33,369 bases of DNA from Campylobacteraceae bacterium. GTDB taxonomy: Bacteria > Campylobacterota > Campylobacteria > Campylobacterales > JALSKU01. The position numbers were made by a program, and so were the translations under genes. The DNA is taken from contig JALWUQ010000087.1 in NCBI GenBank assembly GCA_026993075.1, forward strand, positions 1 to 33,369, given 5' to 3'. Shown in pieces: positions 26,010 to 33,369 of this stretch (position 1 is the first letter of the stretch; each line of letters opens with the position of its first letter). The notes under the pieces were generated by a model, which worked only from the letters and a program-made list of their open reading frames with translations, was not told where the DNA came from and made no database searches.

Positions 26010-26381
26010 GTGCCTACCATCAATCAATTGGTAAAAAGAGAGAGAAGAAGAGTGATTAAAAAGTCAAAATCACCCGCACTTGATAAATGTCCTCAAAGAA
26101 GAGGTGTTTGTACAAGAGTTTACACTACAACTCCTAAAAAACCTAACTCAGCTTTAAGAAAAGTTGCTAAAGTTAGACTAACTAGTGGATTTGAGGTTAT
26201 TAGCTATATAGGCGGCGAGGGTCATAATCTACAAGAACACTCTATTGTTTTAGTTCGTGGCGGAAGAGTAAAAGATTTACCTGGTGTCAAGTATCATATA
26301 GTAAGAGGTGCTTTAGATGCTGCTGGAGTTGCCAATAGAAAAGTTGCTAGAAGTAAATACGGAACTAAAAAACCAAAATAA
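26010..26381 (+). CDS. rpsL: Ribosomal protein S12
   Basis: A 123-aa decoding-centre protein. [37 protein letters not shown] and [18 protein letters not shown] are diagnostic. Lys43 and Lys88 are both wild type, so no streptomycin-resistance change is seen at these sites. The start is GTG at 26010, after AAAAAGGA (25995-26002). An ATG at 26008 overlaps it (ATGTG) but is in another frame. First gene of the rpsL-rpsG-fusA operon. Confidence 0.97.
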   Translation: MPTINQLVKRERRRVIKKSKSPALDKCPQRRGVCTRVYTTTPKKPNSALRKVAKVRLTSGFEVISYIGGEGHNLQEHSIVLVRGGRVKDLPGVKYHIVRGALDAAGVANRKVARSKYGTKKPK

Positions 26382-26451
26382 CAAATAGCTAAACAGGTTG
26401 AGCTTTAAATCAGGCTTATACTTGAGTAAATTTAAAATTGAAGGAAGATAA

Positions 26452-26919
<468 letters not shown>

Positions 26920-26933
26920 TTAAAGGAAATATG

Positions 26934-29012
26934 ATGGCAAGAAAAACACCAATAGAAAAAATTAGAAATATAGGTATTGCAGCTCATATAGACGCCGGAA
27001 AAACAACTACAACAGAGAGGATATTGTTTTATACAGGAATCAGCCATAAAATAGGTGAAGTTCATGATGGCGCAGCTACGATGGATTGGATGGAACAAGA
27101 AAAAGAAAGAGGTATCACTATAACAAGTGCTGCAACAACTTGCTTTTGGAATAATCATCAAATAAATATCATAGATACTCCAGGCCATGTTGATTTTACT
27201 ATAGAAGTTGAAAGAAGCATGAGAGTACTTGATGGTGCAGTTGCTGTTTTTTGTGCAGTAGGAGGTGTTCAGCCTCAAAGTGAAACTGTATGGAGACAAG
27301 CAAACAGATACAAAGTTCCAAGAATGGTTTTCGTCAATAAAATGGATAGAGTCGGTGCCAATTTTTATGAAGTTGAAAAGCAGATAAAAGAGAGACTAAA
27401 AGCCAATCCTGTTCCAATTCAGCTTCCAATAGGTGCAGAAGATAACTTTAAAGGTGTAGTGGATTTGGTTGAAATGAAAGCTTTTGTTTGGGAAGATGAA
27501 GCTGCTATGGGATCAAAATATGAAGTAGTTGAAATACCAGAAAATTTAAAAGAAAAAGCAGAACAATACAGAGAGCATTTAATAGAATCAATTTCCGATA
27601 CAAGCGATGAGTTGATGGAAAAATATCTTAGCGGTGAAGAGTTAAGTACCGAAGAGATAAAAGCCGGAATTAAAGCCGGATGTTTAGCTATCAGCTTGGT
27701 TCCTATGACTTGTGGAACAGCTTTTAAAAACAAAGGTGTTCAACCTCTACTTGACGCAGTGGTTGATTATATGCCAGCTCCTACCGAAGTAGCACACATA
27801 AACGGCGAATATGAAGATGGAAGTACAACTGAAGTTAAATCAACCGATGATGCTCCGTTTGCAGCTTTGGGATTTAAAATCATGACTGATCCTTTTGTCG
27901 GACAGTTGACTTTTATACGAGTTTACAGAGGTGTACTTGAGAGTGGAAGTTATGTTTACAATACTACAAAAGATAAAAAAGAGAGAGTTGGAAGACTTCT
28001 TAAGATGCACTCAAATAAAAGAGAAGAGATAAAAGAACTTTATGCCGGTGAAATAGGTGCGGTAGTTGGTCTTAAAGATACACTAACAGGCGATACTTTG
28101 GCAAATGAGAAAGATAAGGTTATTTTGGAAAAAATGGATTTTCCTGATCCTGTTATCTCTGTTGCGGTTGAGCCCAAAACAAAAGCAGATCAAGAAAAAA
28201 TGGGTATAGCATTACAAAAACTAGCCCAAGAGGATCCAAGTTTTAGAGTTCAAACGGATGAAGAGAGTGGACAAACTATCATAAGTGGTATGGGTGAGCT
28301 TCATCTTGAAATCTTAGTTGACAGAATGTTAAGAGAGTTTAAGGTTGATGCTGAAGTAGGTCAGCCACAAGTTGCATACAGAGAAACTATCAAAAAAGCA
28401 GTCAATCAAGAGTATAAATATGCAAAACAAAGTGGTGGTCGTGGTCAGTATGGTCATGTATTTTTAAAGATAGAGCCTGTTAAGCAAGGTGATGGATATG
28501 AATTTATCAATGCAATAAAAGGTGGTGTTGTTCCAAGAGAATATATTCCTGCAGTTGATAAAGGTATTCAAGAAGCATTACAAAGCGGCGTTTTAGCTGG
28601 TTATCCGGTAGAAGATATCAAAGTAACTCTTTATGATGGTAGTTATCATGATGTTGACTCTAGTGAAATGGCATTTAAACTTGCAGCTTCTATGTGTTTT
28701 AAAGAGGGTGCAAGAAAAGCAACTCCTATTATTTTAGAACCTATTATGAAAGTTGAAGTTGAAGTTCCTGAAGAGTTTATGGGGGATGTGATTGGTGATC
28801 TTAACAGAAGAAGAGGGCAGATAAATGCAATGGATGAGAGAGGCGGAAATAAAATAGTTGATGCTTTTGTTCCGCTTGCTGAAATGTTTGGCTATTCTAC
28901 TGATCTTAGAAGTTCAACACAAGGAAGAGCTACTTACTCTATGGAATTTGATCATTACGATGAAGTTCCTAAAAATGTATCCGAAGAAATTATTAAAAAA
29001 AGAAATGGATAA
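26934..29012 (+). CDS. fusA: Elongation factor G
   Basis: A 692-aa translocase GTPase. G1 AHIDAGKT (17-24), switch [16 protein letters not shown]3 DTPGHVDF and G4 NKMD are present, followed by domains II-V ending in [15 protein letters not shown] chose ATG 26934, which lies 6 nt after AAAGGA (26922-26927) and gives [22 protein letters not shown]; the adjacent ATG at 26931 is only 3 nt away and would add one Met. A further upstream in-frame start at 26913 would overlap rpsG and has no ribosome site. Confidence 0.97.
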   Translation: MARKTPIEKIRNIGIAAHIDAGKTTTTERILFYTGISHKIGEVHDGAATMDWMEQEKERGITITSAATTCFWNNHQINIIDTPGHVDFTIEVERSMRVLDGAVAVFCAVGGVQPQSETVWRQANRYKVPRMVFVNKMDRVGANFYEVEKQIKERLKANPVPIQLPIGAEDNFKGVVDLVEMKAFVWEDEAAMGSKYEVVEIPENLKEKAEQYREHLIESISDTSDELMEKYLSGEELSTEEIKAGIKAGCLAISLVPMTCGTAFKNKGVQPLLDAVVDYMPAPTEVAHINGEYEDGSTTEVKSTDDAPFAALGFKIMTDPFVGQLTFIRVYRGVLESGSYVYNTTKDKKERVGRLLKMHSNKREEIKELYAGEIGAVVGLKDTLTGDTLANEKDKVILEKMDFPDPVISVAVEPKTKADQEKMGIALQKLAQEDPSFRVQTDEESGQTIISGMGELHLEILVDRMLREFKVDAEVGQPQVAYRETIKKAVNQEYKYAKQSGGRGQYGHVFLKIEPVKQGDGYEFINAIKGGVVPREYIPAVDKGIQEALQSGVLAGYPVEDIKVTLYDGSYHDVDSSEMAFKLAASMCFKEGARKATPIILEPIMKVEVEVPEEFMGDVIGDLNRRRGQINAMDERGGNKIVDAFVPLAEMFGYSTDLRSSTQGRATYSMEFDHYDEVPKNVSEEIIKKRNG

Positions 29013-29021
29013 GATAATCAA

Positions 29022-29044
29022 GAAGGGCTATTTTACAGCCCTTC
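29022..29044 (+). terminator. Hairpin after fusA
   Basis: GAAGGGCT and AGCCCTTC form a perfect 8-bp stem with a 7-nt loop, 9 nt after the fusA stop. A T-run is missing on the plus side, so termination may be weak or Rho-aided. It closes the str operon. Confidence 0.65.
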
Positions 29045-29112
29045 AAAATACACACAATACATACATACACATTATATAACACTAAAGAATTATTTAATCT
29101 GCTTATATTTCT

Positions 29113-29127
29113 GTTACCCAAAGTAAC
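29113..29127. repeat. Short inverted repeat before the aap operon
   Basis: GTTAC-CCAAA-GTAAC lies about 70 bp upstream of the likely aapJ -10 box. It could bind a regulator, but a 5-bp stem is weak evidence. Confidence 0.25.
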
Positions 29128-29196
29128 GAATATCAAAAGAAATTATAATTTTTCTTTTTTTTCGTCAATTTTAAAGAATTATTTTTTAAAAATAAG

Positions 29197-29202
29197 TATA
29201 AT
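29197..29202 (+). promoter_or_regulatory. Likely -10 box of the aap operon
   Basis: A perfect TATAAT, 35 bp before the aapJ ATG, is preceded by T- and A-rich tracts (29150-29190) instead of a -35 hexamer. This is the usual form of vegetative promoters in Campylobacterota, so a dedicated promoter for the transporter genes is likely. Confidence 0.65.
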
Positions 29203-29231
29203 ATTAATGAAAAAATTAACAAGGAGAAATT

Positions 29232-30254
29232 ATGAGATTTTTATCGAAAGTAGCTGTTTCAGCTTTGATTGCAGTTTCTGCAATGACAGTAAGTGCTAGT
29301 GCGGATACATTAAGTAGCACTATAGCCCAGGGATATTTAAAATGCGGGGTCAATACAGGGCTTCCTGGCTTTTCTTCAGCCAATTCAGCAGGAGTATGGA
29401 GTGGTATTGATGTAGATGTGTGTAGAGCTGTTGCAGCAGCTGTTTTAGGAGATGCTTCTAAAGTAAGATATACTCCGCTAACAGCACAAGAGAGATTTAC
29501 TGCACTTCAAAGTGGTGAGATTGATGTGCTTTCAAGAAATACTACTTGGACAGAAACTAGAGATTCATCTTTGGGATTAAATTTTGCAGGTGTTAACTTC
29601 TATGATGGACAAGCATTTATGGTGCATAAGTCTATAGGTGTTAAGCATGCTTCAGGATTAAACGGTGCTGCTGTTTGTGTACAAACAGGTACAACCACAG
29701 AGTTAAATCTTGCGAATTATTTTTTAAGTCACGGTATGAAATATAAGCTTGTTGCTTATGATACAACTGCACAAGTTAGAAATGGATATGAAAGTGGTAG
29801 ATGTGATGTTATGACTTCAGATTCATCTCAACTTCACGCACTAAGAACTACTCTTCAGCATCCTGATAATTCTATAATACTTCCAGAAATAATTTCAAAA
29901 GAGCCTTTGGGTCCAGTTGTAAGACAGGGTGATGATGTATGGTTTAATATCGTTAAATGGTCTTACAATGCTATGGTTGCGGCTGAAGAAAGAGGTATTA
30001 CTAGTCAAAATGTTGACAAACTTAGAGCTACCTCAAAAAGTCCTGCAATTCAAAGAATTTTAAGTGTACAAGGAAGACTTTGTGAAAACTTGCACTTAAA
30101 AAAAGGTTGTTTTTATAACATTATCAAACAAGTAGGAAACTATGGTCAATCATATAGTAGAAATGTAGGTATGGATTCTCCTCTTAAAATAAAAAGAGGT
30201 TTGAATGCACAATGGAAAGATGGCGGATTACAATATTCACCTCCATTTAAATAA
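29232..30254 (+). CDS. aapJ: General L-amino-acid ABC transporter, periplasmic binding protein
   Basis: A 340-aa binding protein of the AapJ/BztA type (family 3, SBP_bac_3), which delivers a broad range of L-amino acids to the AapQM permease. A signal peptide covers 1-24 with the cleavage site ASA-DT. Typical stretches are LKCGVNTGLPGFS (36-48), WSGIDVDVCRAVAAAVLGD, FTALQSGEIDVLSRNTTWT, AAVCVQTGTTTELNLANYF and EPLGPVVRQGDD. Cys38 and the Cys of DVCRA may form a disulfide. AAGGAG (29220-29225) precedes the ATG. A GC-rich hairpin directly downstream probably keeps its mRNA level above that of the permease genes. Confidence 0.94.
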   Translation: MRFLSKVAVSALIAVSAMTVSASADTLSSTIAQGYLKCGVNTGLPGFSSANSAGVWSGIDVDVCRAVAAAVLGDASKVRYTPLTAQERFTALQSGEIDVLSRNTTWTETRDSSLGLNFAGVNFYDGQAFMVHKSIGVKHASGLNGAAVCVQTGTTTELNLANYFLSHGMKYKLVAYDTTAQVRNGYESGRCDVMTSDSSQLHALRTTLQHPDNSIILPEIISKEPLGPVVRQGDDVWFNIVKWSYNAMVAAEERGITSQNVDKLRATSKSPAIQRILSVQGRLCENLHLKKGCFYNIIKQVGNYGQSYSRNVGMDSPLKIKRGLNAQWKDGGLQYSPPFK

Positions 30255-30270
30255 TATATATTTAAATCTA

Positions 30271-30291
30271 GGGCGGGATTATCACCCGCCC
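30271..30291 (+). terminator. Intercistronic GC-rich hairpin aapJ-aapQ
   Basis: GGGCGGG and CCCGCCC form an all-GC 7-bp stem with a 7-nt loop in the 66-nt gap between the binding-protein and permease genes. Hairpins here typically block 3' exonucleases or partly end transcription so that the binding protein is made in excess. No T-run follows. Confidence 0.75.
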
Positions 30292-30320
30292 AATACCTAA
30301 TAATATAATGAAGGATAATG

Positions 30321-31475
30321 ATGCTGGCATTTTTAAGAGATAGAAAAGTTAGGGGCTATATATTCCAATTTCTTTCTATTGTGATAGTAGTTGCTTTTTT
30401 GTGGTATATCGGAGTGAATACTGCACACAATATACAACAAAGAGGCATTAGGACCGGATTTGGCTTTCTTAGTGGTACAGCAGGCTTTGCTATAAATGAC
30501 ACACCTATATCATACAATGAAGGCGATACTTATGCGAGAGTATTTTTAATTGGTATACTAAATACTTTAATAGTATCTTTTGTTTCCATAGTACTTGCTA
30601 CAATATTAGGTTTAATAATAGGTGTTTTGAGACTTTCTAAAAACTGGCTCGTAAAAAAGCTTGCAGCTGCTTATGTAGATATCTTTAGAAATATACCAAT
30701 ATTATTGCAAATATTGTTCTGGTACAATGTTGTCTTAAGGTCGCTTCCTGATCCTAGAGGCAGTATTGATTTTTTTGGAAAAATATTTATAAATAATCGT
30801 GGATTTTATATACCAAGGGCAGCATACAACTCAACTACATTTTCGGTAATAATATCATTCTTTTTAGTAATAGTTTTTTTAGTTTTTCTAAATAAATGGG
30901 CAAAAAAAAGACAAGAATTAACCGGTCAGGAATTTCCGGTACTTTTAACAGGTATTGCTTTGTTTATTGTAGTTCCGATAATTGCATTTTTTATAGGCGG
31001 TGCAAATTTTGATTTCTCATATCCTCATTTAAACGGATTTAATTTTACAGGTGGTAAGGTTTTTTATCCCGAATTTTTAGCACTCGCATTTGCTATTACT
31101 GTATATACCGCAACTTTTATAGCTGAAGCGGTAAGAAGTGGAATCGAAGCAGTAGACAAAGGTCAAAAGGAAGCAGCCGCATCCATTGGACTTACAGGGT
31201 ATCAATCATTAAAATTAGTTGTTCTTCCTCAAGCAGTGAGGATTGCAATCCCACCTACAATAAATCAGTATCTTAATATCGTTAAAAACTCTTCCTTAGC
31301 AACAGCAATCGGATATCCAGGATTGGTAACAATTTTTGCAGGAACTACGCTAAATCAGGTTGGACAGGCTATTGAGATAATTTCGATGACCATGGCAGTA
31401 TTTTTAACTATAAGCCTTACTATATCATTGGTTTTAAATTGGCTGAATCATAAAATGAAAATTAAGGAAAGATAA
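30321..31475 (+). CDS. aapQ: General L-amino-acid ABC transporter, permease AapQ
   Basis: A 384-aa inner-membrane permease of the HisMQ type. The first helix is at about 12-32; then follows the family-specific periplasmic part with GFGFLSGTAGFAI. The core helices start near ILNTLIVSFVSIVLATILG. FRNIPILLQILFWYN and the EAA loop AVDKGQKEAAASIGLTGYQSLKLVVLPQA, which contacts the ATPase, are clear. ATG 30321 lies 5 nt after AAGGA (30311-30315); ATG 30318 is only 2 nt away. It pairs with AapM, whose start comes 1 nt after this stop. Confidence 0.93.
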   Translation: MLAFLRDRKVRGYIFQFLSIVIVVAFLWYIGVNTAHNIQQRGIRTGFGFLSGTAGFAINDTPISYNEGDTYARVFLIGILNTLIVSFVSIVLATILGLIIGVLRLSKNWLVKKLAAAYVDIFRNIPILLQILFWYNVVLRSLPDPRGSIDFFGKIFINNRGFYIPRAAYNSTTFSVIISFFLVIVFLVFLNKWAKKRQELTGQEFPVLLTGIALFIVVPIIAFFIGGANFDFSYPHLNGFNFTGGKVFYPEFLALAFAITVYTATFIAEAVRSGIEAVDKGQKEAAASIGLTGYQSLKLVVLPQAVRIAIPPTINQYLNIVKNSSLATAIGYPGLVTIFAGTTLNQVGQAIEIISMTMAVFLTISLTISLVLNWLNHKMKIKER

Positions 31476-31476
31476 A

Positions 31477-32562
31477 GTGGCTGTATATAATAAAATAGAA
31501 TCAAGAAAAGCTCCGTCAAATTCAATAGGCTTCTTTCATTGGATAAGAGAAAACCTTTTTTCATCCCCTCTGAATTCAGCCTTGACAATACTTGGAATTG
31601 CCATATTGGTGTTAATTATACCGCCATTTATAAAATGGGCGATAGTAGATGCAAATTTTAAAGGTACAACAAGGGCTGCGTGTACAGGTGATGGAGCTTG
31701 CTGGGTATTTGTAAAGATGAAGCTAGACATGTTTTTATATGGCTTTTATCCAGAAGCTGAAAAATGGCGTGTAAATTTAACCTATGGACTCTTTTTTGTA
31801 GTTATTGCCAGTTTTAGATATTTAAAAGGATCTATGCTAAAACTCTCTATCGCAGCTTTATACTTTATAGTAGCATTTTTTTTAATACATGGAGGATTCT
31901 TTGGTTTAACAAATATTCCAACCAATAAGTGGGGTGGATTGATGCTTACTATAGTTATATCGGCTGTTGGTATAGTCTGCTCATTTCCAATAGGTATTAT
32001 TTTCGCATTTGGTAGAACTTCTGAATTACCTATTATTAAAAGTATTTCTGTTACATATATAGAATTTATTAGAGGAGTTCCGCTTATAACAATTTTATTT
32101 ATGTCTGCTGTTATTTTACCTCTGTTTTTTCCGGAAGGGGTAAATTTTAATAAATTACTTAGAGCGCTTATAGGTATCACTTTGTTTGAAGCTGCGTATA
32201 TAGCTGAAATAATTCGTGGCGGTATGCAAGCAATTCCTAAAGGTCAATATGAAGCAGCTGATGCTATAGGGCTTTCATATTGGCAAAAAATGCTACTTGT
32301 TATACTGCCACAAGCATTGAAAGTTGCGATTCCAAATCTCGTAGGTACATTTATAGCACTTTTTCAAGATACCACTTTGGTGCTTATAATTGGATTGTTT
32401 GATTTGCTTGCTATGGTGCAGCTTACAACAAGTGATTCACACTGGATAGGTTATGAAACAGAAGGATATGTATTTGTAACTATTATATTTTGGGTATTTT
32501 GTTATGCGATGTCAATATATAGCAAAACATTAGAAAAAAGATTTAATACGAATCTAAAATAA
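31477..32562 (+). CDS. aapM: General L-amino-acid ABC transporter, permease AapM
   Basis: A 361-aa second permease subunit. The N-terminal [15 protein letters not shown], the cysteine-containing [14 protein letters not shown] and the [14 protein letters not shown] stretch are specific to AapM/BztC. The C-terminal half has [15 protein letters not shown] and the EAA loop [29 protein letters not shown]. The start is GTG at 31477, 8 nt after AAGGA (31464-31468), one base after the aapQ stop. The C-terminal half resembles AapQ, as expected for a heterodimer. Confidence 0.93.
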   Translation: MAVYNKIESRKAPSNSIGFFHWIRENLFSSPLNSALTILGIAILVLIIPPFIKWAIVDANFKGTTRAACTGDGACWVFVKMKLDMFLYGFYPEAEKWRVNLTYGLFFVVIASFRYLKGSMLKLSIAALYFIVAFFLIHGGFFGLTNIPTNKWGGLMLTIVISAVGIVCSFPIGIIFAFGRTSELPIIKSISVTYIEFIRGVPLITILFMSAVILPLFFPEGVNFNKLLRALIGITLFEAAYIAEIIRGGMQAIPKGQYEAADAIGLSYWQKMLLVILPQALKVAIPNLVGTFIALFQDTTLVLIIGLFDLLAMVQLTTSDSHWIGYETEGYVFVTIIFWVFCYAMSIYSKTLEKRFNTNLK

Positions 32563-32570
32563 GGGAAAAC

Positions 32571-33317
32571 ATGGAACAACAAGAAGATGTTATCGAAATA
32601 AGAAATTTAAATAAATGGTATGGTGAATTTCAAGTTTTAAAAGATATAAACCTTAATGTAAAAAAAGGTGAGATTATAGTAGTAGCCGGGCCTTCTGGAA
32701 GTGGTAAATCAACTCTGGTTAGATGCATAAATTATTTAGAACAGTTTCAAGAAGGTACAATTACTGTTAATGATGTTGAGCTTAGTGATGATGTGAAGAA
32801 GATAAAAGCTATCAGAGAAGATGTGGCAATGGTATTTCAAAGCTTCAATCTTTTCCCTCATCTGACAATATTGGATAATTTAACATTAGCTCCTATCTGG
32901 GTTAAAAAGACGCCAAAGAAAGAAGCAATTGAAACTGCCATGAATTATCTTGAAAGAGTCGGCATTGCCGATCAGGCAAAGAAGTATCCAAATCAACTCT
33001 CAGGTGGACAGCAGCAAAGAGTTGCTATTGCAAGGAGTCTTTGTAAAAATCCTTCTATCATGCTTTTTGATGAACCGACAAGTGCACTGGATCCTGAGAT
33101 GATTTCTGAAGTTTTGGATGTTATGATAGAACTTGCTCATGAGCATAGAACAATGGTGTGTGTAACTCATGAAATGGGCTTCGCAAAAAAAGTGGCTGAT
33201 AGAGTTATATTTATGGAATCCGGTCAAATCATAGAAGAAAATGATCCTGAAACATTTTTTAATCATCCAGAATCAGAGAGACTCAAACTGTTTTTAAGTC
33301 AAATTCTTTCTCACTAA
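32571..33317 (+). CDS. aapP: General L-amino-acid ABC transporter, ATPase AapP
   Basis: A 248-aa ATPase of the polar amino-acid group that drives AapQM. Walker A is GPSGSGKST (40-48), Gln90 the Q-loop in [20 protein letters not shown] (143-150) the signature, IMLFDE (163-168) Walker B and His200 the switch residue in VTHEMGFA. Length is normal. It starts 8 nt after aapM, with AAGGGAAA as ribosome site. A hairpin with a T-run follows, so aapJQMP is a complete operon. Confidence 0.96.
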   Translation: MEQQEDVIEIRNLNKWYGEFQVLKDINLNVKKGEIIVVAGPSGSGKSTLVRCINYLEQFQEGTITVNDVELSDDVKKIKAIREDVAMVFQSFNLFPHLTILDNLTLAPIWVKKTPKKEAIETAMNYLERVGIADQAKKYPNQLSGGQQQRVAIARSLCKNPSIMLFDEPTSALDPEMISEVLDVMIELAHEHRTMVCVTHEMGFAKKVADRVIFMESGQIIEENDPETFFNHPESERLKLFLSQILSH

Positions 33318-33321
33318 AACT

Positions 33322-33347
33322 AAAAAGGCATCTTTTGATGTCTTTTT
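33322..33347 (+). terminator. Rho-independent terminator of the aap operon
   Basis: AAAAAGGCATC and GATGTCTTTTT form an 11-bp stem with one G-T wobble around a TTTT loop, ending in a T-run, 4 nt after the aapP stop. It has the full A-stem-T form and may act in both directions. Confidence 0.88.
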
Positions 33348-33369
33348 CAAAGCTTTTCGTGTTTCAAAA

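Noticed and set aside
29045-29080. CA/TA-rich low-complexity run after fusA as a possible tandem repeat or array
   Set aside because: Units are too short and irregular (ACAC, ATAC); no CRISPR-like repeat-spacer structure.

Overview
The window is a 33-kb piece of AT-rich chromosome (roughly one-third G+C by eye) that reads as Campylobacterota (Epsilonproteobacteria). Pointers are the protein sequences of RpoB, RpoC, EF-G and EF-Tu, the gene order tRNA(Thr-Tyr-Gly-Thr)-tuf-rpmG-tRNA(Trp)-secE-nusG-rplKAJL-rpoB-rpoC, a glutamine synthetase without the adenylylatable tyrosine, and a PBP1A gene in the same cluster as a bioF-type gene. RpoB and RpoC are separate proteins, which argues against Helicobacter and Wolinella, where the two are fused. 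I cannot fix the genus from sequence alone; a free-living Arcobacter- or Sulfurimonas-like organism would fit.

Layout. (1) 1-1527: glnA, plus strand, ended by a hairpin. (2) 8874-1549, minus strand: a tightly packed unit alaS - CopD-like membrane protein - maf - bioF-type aminotransferase - orphan ABC ATPase - PBP1A, with junctions of -1 to +2 nt. (3) 9042-11266: nhaA (plus) converges on a yaaA-cupin pair (minus). (4) 11267-11604: a gene-free stretch ending in a consensus sigma-70 promoter. (5) 11605-25643: the tRNA/tuf and rpmG-secE-nusG-rplKAJL-rpoBC translation and transcription block, with an L10-type leader before rplJ and hairpins after tuf and rplL. (6) 25644-26009: a gene-free stretch full of inverted repeats. 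(7) 26010-29043: the rpsL-rpsG-fusA (str) operon. (8) 29232-33347: an aapJQMP-type general L-amino-acid ABC importer with its own likely promoter, an intercistronic hairpin after the binding-protein gene and a closing terminator.

Most of the window is core housekeeping: nitrogen assimilation, cell-wall synthesis, tRNA charging, ion homeostasis, ribosomal proteins, RNA polymerase and elongation factors, plus one amino-acid uptake system. I see no insertion sequence, CRISPR array, prophage, toxin-antitoxin pair or defence island, and no convincing undescribed system. The points most worth a second look are the L33 protein that has lost three of the usual four zinc-binding cysteines, the array of hairpins between rpoC and rpsL, the orphan Opp-type ATPase in the PBP1A operon, and the untypically perfect -35/-10 promoter of the tRNA-tuf cluster.
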